The notes beneath the pieces are model-generated. The model ran no database searches, had not been told where the DNA came from, and worked only from the letters and a program-made list of their open reading frames with translations. The position numbers were made by a program, and so were the translations under genes. Shown here piece by piece: positions 7,702 through 11,284 of a stretch of DNA of 11,284 nt. Position 1 is the first letter of the stretch. Each line of letters opens with the position of its first letter. This DNA comes from Candidatus Nanohalarchaeota archaeon (GTDB lineage Archaea; EX4484-52): assembly GCA_003660905.1 (NCBI GenBank), contig QMVB01000026.1, positions 1 through 11,284 of the forward strand, read 5' to 3'.

Positions 7702-8097
7702 TTATTGTTTTGGGTATTTTCCCCTCATCTGCTTTTGGCTCTCTATAACTTTTTGCCTTAGTTCTGCATACATTTTCTTTATGGTCTCTTCCTGTTTTAA
7801 GAGTTGTTTTTGCTTCAGGAGGATATTCTCTTTTTCTTCTTCAAGCTCTTTTTCCATTTCTTCTGATGATTTTTTCAGCAGAATCATGCCATAGAACCGG
7901 TATACTTCCTTTGGCTTTTTTTCAAGCTCTTTCAAGGAGATATCTATGCCTTTTATGTCAAGGTTCATCTTTTCACGGGTATACATGACATTAGAAAGCA
8001 TTTTTTCGTATTTTTGAAGAGAAATTACGTTTTCTCTCATTTTCATTTCATCATGTTCTGTCTTTGCCTGTGTTTTAAAGGAAATATCTGATTCCAT
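7702..8097 (-). CDS. pfdB: Prefoldin beta subunit-like coiled-coil protein
   Basis: A 131-aa, almost wholly helical, Lys/Glu/Gln-rich protein with the two-helix hairpin layout of prefoldin beta: a first coiled coil (about 22-57), a central turn region ELEKKPKEVYRFYGMILLKK (57-76) matching the family pattern of a short Pro-containing stretch, a V-Y...G...L-K strand pair and a second coiled coil (77-120). Archaeal prefoldin is an alpha2-beta4 jellyfish-shaped cochaperone that hands unfolded proteins to the thermosome. Prefoldin beta is usually near 115-120 aa; this one has about 15 extra residues at its N-terminus. A later start at Met21 (MRENVIS) would be closer to family length, but the TATA box supports 8097. 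The downstream NTPase gene follows after one base. A general coiled-coil protein remains an alternative. Confidence 0.75.
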   Translation of the reverse strand: MESDISFKTQAKTEHDEMKMRENVISLQKYEKMLSNVMYTREKMNLDIKGIDISLKELEKKPKEVYRFYGMILLKKSSEEMEKELEEEKENILLKQKQLLKQEETIKKMYAELRQKVIESQKQMRGKYPKQ

Positions 8098-8118
8098 ATA
8101 TTTATTATTAAAAGAAAA

Positions 8119-8130
8119 ATTTTAAAAATA
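8119..8130 (-). promoter_or_regulatory. TATA box for the prefoldin-NTPase operon (leaderless)
   Basis: On the minus strand the A/T stretch TATTTTTAAAAT contains TTTTTAAA (8128-8121) centred about 27 nt before the ATG at 8097. No ribosome-binding sequence is seen between them, so the mRNA is probably leaderless. Confidence 0.45.
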
Positions 8131-8170
8131 AACAACCTGCTGAAGCAGAGCCCAAGACATTAATATAAAC

Positions 8171-8210
8171 AAAAAAGTTCATTCCGCCGCAAGCGGGCAG
8201 GGGATTGAAC
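8171..8210 (-). terminator. Stem-loop followed by six T, after the beta-helix gene
   Basis: Read on the minus strand, GTTCA (8210-8206) pairs with TGAAC (8181-8177), with a further TCC/GGA pairing after an A-A mismatch and an inner CCGC/GCGG helix, and the hairpin runs directly into TTTTTT (8176-8171). It begins 17 bp after the stop of the minus-strand beta-helix gene. This is the shape of an intrinsic terminator; archaea terminate mainly at T tracts, so the hairpin may instead stabilise the RNA 3' end. It is clearly GC-richer than its surroundings (CCGCCGCAAGCGGGC), so a dispersed palindromic element is an alternative. Confidence 0.55.
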
Positions 8211-8226
8211 CTATTAATGAATAAAC

Positions 8227-9648
8227 TTAATTGATTTTCCTTTTCATGCTCAGCAATGACAAAAACATCATTCCTATTGATAAAAAGATTGTAGGGACTT
8301 CTGGTATTGCCAGAGGAAGGTAATCTGTGTTGCTTCCTCCTCCGGGAATATTATAAGGAACTTCGCCAAAACCATCTCCATCTGTGTCATTGTAAATGTA
8401 ATCCGAGAAATAATTTCCGCCGATGTATGGTCCTCCGATTATGTTTGGTCCTGTTGAATTTGTTGTGTTCCAGTAATTGTTTTTAGTGTCGTAAGCATTA
8501 TATGTATTGTTAAAATAATTGTTATATATTTTATTGCGGCTGGAGCAGAAGGATATATCCATTCCTTTATTTTTGTTAGAAACTATCCTGTTGTTTTTTA
8601 TTATATTGTATCTTGCAACATTGTACATTTTTATTCCATATTTATTATTTTTTATTTCATTATCCATTATTGTATTGTATGTGCTTCTTACCAAATAAAT
8701 GCCTTGTAGCTTGTTTGAATATATATTGTTGTCCGCAATGGTTCCTTTAGCTGTATAACCTAGCTTGATGCCAGTGCCATATTTGTTATTGTGTATTTTA
8801 TTCTCAGTTATATTGGTATTTTCATTCTTATTCAGATAAATATCATAATATTTATTATTGTACAATTCATTGTTATAGATATTTCCATTATGCGTTGTAT
8901 AAAATTCAATTCCCCTGTGCCATCCTTTGATGATACAGTTTTTTACAGTAATGTTATTTTTGTTTGAATACACGCCGCGAGAGATAAATGTAGACAATGC
9001 ATTTGGACCCGCAAGCATATTTTCCGGGTCATATATCATATATCCTTTGCAGTCCAGGATGACATTATCTGCTCTTATATTAATGCATTTGCGTATCGAC
9101 CCGGTAACTATATCTTTTGTCAAGTGATATTCTCCTGGCTTTGTTATGATTGTGCACGAACTTATTAAGTTTGAGTTTGTATTTTTTTCACTTGCTTCAA
9201 TATTCTTGTACAATTCTACATAAGAATTCATTCCGCAGCATGAACCTGTTGAAAGATGAAATTTAACATATAAGACTCCACTGAAACCAGAAATATCAGC
9301 AGTATAGTCTCCATTTCCATAGCAGCAGATATTTTTTATATTTGTCCAGGTTGACGCATCATTACTTGCGTAAACATTAATACTTCTCCAATCCCTTCCG
9401 CCCATTTTAAATTTCAACTTATCCGGATTATCTACATTTCCAAAGGTTATAATAATATCCTCAGCAGAATTTTTTGGACCATTAACCGGACCATTTGTAT
9501 TATGATCATACAACTTCCAGTAAGTGCCTTTATCATCTATAATATTACTCATATATGTAACATTATAATCTGTTGTTGCACTCGCAACAGTGCTAAGACC
9601 CAATACTCCCAAAACTATCAACATAACTATGTATTTTTTTAGATTCAT
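8227..9648 (-). CDS. Secreted NosD-like right-handed beta-helix protein with PEF-CTERM-like sorting tail
   Basis: Counted from the ATG at 9648 (473 aa): a signal peptide (1-24: basic NLKK, hydrophobic core, VASA cleavage region); an N-terminal beta-sandwich-like domain (about 25-150) with unusual cysteine pairs at 108-109 and 137-138; then Asn-rich parallel beta-helix repeats (about 190-385; recurring N-x-I-x-x-N-x-I, NNKYGI and YNNELYNN patterns) of the NosD/pectin-lyase fold; the archaeal NosD-type ending GGNYFSDY, DTDGDGFGEVPYNIPGGG and DYLPL; and a tail of PEVPT (449-453), a hydrophobic helix and MKRK. That tail resembles PEF-CTERM signals processed by archaeosortases, so the protein is probably anchored to lipid or cell surface. 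Function is likely binding of, or action on, surface polysaccharide; unproven. A GTG in frame at 9657 could be the start, but it lies in GTGAT, which sits 4 nt before the ATG and resembles an archaeal ribosome-binding site. Confidence 0.9.
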   Translation of the reverse strand: MNLKKYIVMLIVLGVLGLSTVASATTDYNVTYMSNIIDDKGTYWKLYDHNTNGPVNGPKNSAEDIIITFGNVDNPDKLKFKMGGRDWRSINVYASNDASTWTNIKNICCYGNGDYTADISGFSGVLYVKFHLSTGSCCGMNSYVELYKNIEASEKNTNSNLISSCTIITKPGEYHLTKDIVTGSIRKCINIRADNVILDCKGYMIYDPENMLAGPNALSTFISRGVYSNKNNITVKNCIIKGWHRGIEFYTTHNGNIYNNELYNNKYYDIYLNKNENTNITENKIHNNKYGTGIKLGYTAKGTIADNNIYSNKLQGIYLVRSTYNTIMDNEIKNNKYGIKMYNVARYNIIKNNRIVSNKNKGMDISFCSSRNKIYNNYFNNTYNAYDTKNNYWNTTNSTGPNIIGGPYIGGNYFSDYIYNDTDGDGFGEVPYNIPGGGSNTDYLPLAIPEVPTIFLSIGMMFLSLLSMKRKIN

Positions 9649-9652
9649 ATCA

Positions 9653-9657
9653 ATCAC
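9653..9657 (-). promoter_or_regulatory. Ribosome-binding site for the beta-helix gene
   Basis: GTGAT (9657-9653) ends 4 nt before the ATG at 9648 and can pair with the archaeal 16S rRNA 3' end (UCACCU core). It is the only convincing Shine-Dalgarno-like site I see at a start in this window, and it decides in favour of the ATG over the overlapping in-frame GTG. Confidence 0.45.
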
Positions 9658-9684
9658 TTATAATTACTATTATCTCGTAGTAAA

Positions 9685-9693
9685 TTATAAAAA
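9685..9693 (-). promoter_or_regulatory. TATA box for the beta-helix gene
   Basis: TTTTTATAA on the minus strand (9693-9685) is centred about 40 nt before the ATG at 9648, predicting an RNA start near 9663 and a leader of about 15 nt that holds the GTGAT site. Other genes here look leaderless, so this gene is differently built. The 15-nt inverted repeat AGATT-ACGCG-AATCT (9707-9721) lies just upstream of the TATA box and could be an operator; it is short enough to be chance. Confidence 0.45.
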
Positions 9694-9735
9694 GCTATCT
9701 CTTTGCAGATTACGCGAATCTAACCACCATTATAG

Positions 9736-9753
9736 ATATATTTTAAAATATAT
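9736..9753. repeat. 18-bp perfect AT palindrome in the divergent intergenic region
   Basis: ATATATTTTAAAATATAT reads the same on both strands. It lies between the two outward promoters of the 9649-9959 gap. It could be a protein-binding site or a two-way TATA element, or simply a product of the AT-rich composition. The rest of the gap (9754-9925) shows no RNA gene and only a 35-codon open frame (9762-9869) of doubtful status. Confidence 0.5.
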
Positions 9754-9928
9754 AAAAAAATATGCTCCTCAGATATAGGGACTCATCTACTAGGCTAAAT
9801 ATTGCAATTAAAATACATAGATGCATGCCCAAGAGATATTTTTCTATCGGCATATTTGACTGCGAATGAAATTGAAATTTATGCAGAAATATTTTAGGAG
9901 ATGCAATCAATAAATAAGTTTGCTTGAT

Positions 9929-9936
9929 TTTATAAA
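9929..9936 (+). promoter_or_regulatory. TATA box for the surface protein-aconitase X operon (leaderless)
   Basis: TTTATAAA is centred 27.5 nt before the ATG at 9960, and no ribosome-binding site precedes that ATG. It probably drives both plus-strand genes, as no TATA-like sequence is seen at the right distance before the second gene. Confidence 0.55.
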
Positions 9937-9959
9937 TTCTTGGTTCATCTAAAGAGTAT

Positions 9960-10535
9960 ATGAAAATAAATTACAAAGCAAAAAAAAGTCAGGCGTACCT
10001 TTTGGGTGGTTTTTTGCTTTTCATAGTGCTGGCTCTTTTCATCATGTCCCAGACATACAGGGAGAATATTTCAACTAAAGATTACCTGCCAAAAAACATC
10101 GAAACAGAATTTCAAAGATCATTGACTGCTTTTTTTATAATTAACAACTCTGTCGGATACATTGATTGCGGAATGAACAATTACTCTCTCCTTGCCGGGA
10201 ACTTCATAAAATCAAAAGGTTATGCACTTGAATCATACTATATTGTGCTGATGCCGAATGTCAGCGTGATATTCGGGAATTATTTCAACGAGAGCATTAA
10301 TAATGTAAGCATATCAATAAACAGCGAAACTATTTCCCGGTCAGTTGCTTCAAAAACAAGCAGCATATTTTACTTCAACAACTCTGAAGAGGATATTTTA
10401 AATTTTAGCTACAATTTCAGCATAAATTCATTAACATTTGAAAAGAGCAAAAAAATCCGCAATTCATTGTTTTATGTATATTGGATAAAACTGGTAAAAG
10501 GAGCAGATATAAGAGTCGAAGAGGTTGAAAGATAA
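9960..10535 (+). CDS. Membrane-anchored, sequon-rich extracytoplasmic protein of unknown function
   Basis: A 191-aa protein with a basic N-terminus (MKINYKAKKS) and one hydrophobic segment (about 12-30, AYLLGGFLLFIVLALFIM), followed by an outside domain rich in Asn, Ser and aromatic residues. At least nine N-x-S/T sequons are visible (for example NIS, NYS, NVS, NES, NFS), which suggests heavy archaeal N-glycosylation. The KSQAYLLGG start loosely resembles archaeal class III (pilin-like) signal peptides, but the usual acidic residue at +5 is missing, so a plain membrane anchor is at least as likely. The C-terminus is short and charged (GADIRVEEVER). I do not recognise a family. It has its own TATA box and lies 8 bp before the aconitase X gene, so the two are probably co-transcribed although their roles look unrelated. 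Confidence 0.85.
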   Translation: MKINYKAKKSQAYLLGGFLLFIVLALFIMSQTYRENISTKDYLPKNIETEFQRSLTAFFIINNSVGYIDCGMNNYSLLAGNFIKSKGYALESYYIVLMPNVSVIFGNYFNESINNVSISINSETISRSVASKTSSIFYFNNSEEDILNFSYNFSINSLTFEKSKKIRNSLFYVYWIKLVKGADIRVEEVER

Positions 10536-10543
10536 TATTTATT

Positions 10544-11284
10544 ATGGAACTTAGCAAAGATGAAAAAGAGATTTTAAATGGTCGGGATGGAAATGCAGCA
10601 GCAAAATCAATGCAAATCCTTTATGCATTGGGAGAGATTTTCGGCGCAGAAAAGCTTATAAAAGTGTCGTCTGTGCAGGTTGCAGGAGTGTCTTACAATA
10701 ATCTGGGGGATGCAGGGCTGGAATATATAAACAGCCTCGCAATTGACGGAAAAGTGAAAGTAAAGACTATGATCAACCCCGCAGGTATGGATTTGGTCGA
10801 CTGGGATGAAATGAGCATTCCAGAGACCTTTGCAAAAAAACAAATTGAGGTTATCGCGGCATTCAGGAAACTTGGCATCCAGATAAGCGCAACATGCACC
10901 CCTTACCTAATAGGAATAAAACCGCAAAAAGGAGAGCACATTGCCTGGTCTGAATCTTCTGCTGTGATTTATGCAAATTCTATCTTAGGCGTAAAGACGA
11001 ACCGGGAAGGAGGTCCATCTGCTCTGGCAGCTGCAATAATTGGTAAAACACCCTATTATGGGCTTCATCTCGACACGAACAGGCAGGCACAGATAAAAGT
11101 AAATGTTGAATGCACACCAGGGAGCCAATCGGATTTTAGCGCCTTGGCTTATGCTATAGGAAAAAAAATCAGGAATAAGATTCCGTTGATTTATGGCATA
11201 AAACAGGCAACGCATGATCAGTTGAAAAATTTTGGCGCAGCTCTTGCGACATACGGCGGGACTGCGATATACCATATTAACTGC
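10544..11284 (+). CDS. Aconitase X large subunit, probably phosphomevalonate dehydratase (C-terminus beyond right edge)
   Basis: The frame opens at ATG 10544 and runs through the window end with 247 codons and no stop. The product is the aconitase X catalytic family (formerly DUF521): VAGVSYNNLGDAGLEYI (45-62), TMINPAGMD (75-83), TCTPYL (117-122), GEHIAWSESSAVIYANSILG (130-149), TNREGGPSALAAAI (152-165) and YGLHLDTNR (172-180). Cys118 and Cys247 are candidate iron-sulfur cluster ligands. In archaea the large subunit with a separate small (swivelling) subunit dehydrates mevalonate 5-phosphate to trans-anhydromevalonate 5-phosphate in the archaeal mevalonate pathway, feeding membrane lipid synthesis. 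Bacterial and fungal relatives act on hydroxyproline derivatives, but the archaeal setting makes the mevalonate role more likely. The small subunit is not in the window. There is no Shine-Dalgarno or TATA box at its start; expression likely depends on the gene 8 bp upstream. Confidence 0.92.
   Translation, partial: MELSKDEKEILNGRDGNAAAKSMQILYALGEIFGAEKLIKVSSVQVAGVSYNNLGDAGLEYINSLAIDGKVKVKTMINPAGMDLVDWDEMSIPETFAKKQIEVIAAFRKLGIQISATCTPYLIGIKPQKGEHIAWSESSAVIYANSILGVKTNREGGPSALAAAIIGKTPYYGLHLDTNRQAQIKVNVECTPGSQSDFSALAYAIGKKIRNKIPLIYGIKQATHDQLKNFGAALATYGGTAIYHINC

Noticed and set aside
8177..8210. Possible single CRISPR repeat or tRNA T-arm (GTTCAATCC)
   Set aside because: Only one copy is present with no spacers, and the flanks do not form acceptor, D or anticodon arms. 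The T run after the hairpin fits a terminator better.
9707..9721. AGATT-ACGCG-AATCT inverted repeat considered as a firm operator
   Set aside because: A 5-bp arm length is expected by chance in a gap of this size; mentioned only as a possibility under the TATA box entry.
9590..9778. Plus-strand 62-codon open frame across the beta-helix gene start
   Set aside because: It overlaps the signal peptide code and promoter of a clear minus-strand gene and has no support of its own.
9960..10050. Archaeal type IV pilin with class III signal peptide
   Set aside because: The position five residues after the presumed cleavage site lacks the conserved Glu, and the protein is not followed by pilus assembly genes.

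Overview
The window looks like an AT-rich archaeal genome segment. Archaeal markers are a class I CCA-adding enzyme, a Kae1-type KEOPS protein, a prefoldin beta-like chaperone subunit, an aconitase X (phosphomevalonate dehydratase-type) large subunit, a TraB-family membrane protein, an S-layer-like glycoprotein with a C-terminal sorting tail, and TATA-box promoters placed about 24-28 nt before start codons, as expected for leaderless mRNAs. A small uncultivated lineage (DPANN-like) is my best guess from the gene mix, leaderless organisation and tight packing. No rRNA or other phylogenetic marker here settles it.

Layout. 1-3535 (minus strand): a two-gene operon coupled by an ATGA overlap. The first gene encodes a 956-residue protein combining a coiled coil, a winged helix, an intact Nudix hydrolase domain, HEAT-like repeats and a C-terminal region resembling BECR-fold (colicin D/EndoU/RelE-like) nucleases. 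The second gene is unrecognised and runs off the left edge. 3536-7147: housekeeping RNA genes. The CCA-adding enzyme (plus) converges on and overlaps a TraB-family gene (minus), which is divergent from kae1 (plus) across about 33 bp. 7155-8097 (minus): a prefoldin beta-like gene followed one base later by a P-loop AAA_28/NadR-like NTPase gene. 8098-8226: a terminator-like stem-loop plus the prefoldin-gene promoter. 8227-9648 (minus): a secreted NosD-like beta-helix protein with a PEF-CTERM-like tail. 9649-9959: a divergent intergenic region with two promoters and an 18-bp palindrome. 9960 to the right edge (plus): a membrane-anchored, sequon-rich extracytoplasmic protein followed 8 bp later by the aconitase X large subunit, truncated by the window end.

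How the genes relate. CCA addition and t6A formation both mature tRNAs. Prefoldin beta belongs to protein folding, and aconitase X to isoprenoid (lipid) precursor synthesis by the archaeal mevalonate route. The two secreted proteins on either side of 9649-9959 belong to the cell surface. The left operon is the least ordinary part: its large protein joins nucleotide-hydrolase, scaffold and putative RNase-like modules and is translationally coupled to an unknown partner, a plausible but unproven stress, defence or toxin-type system.
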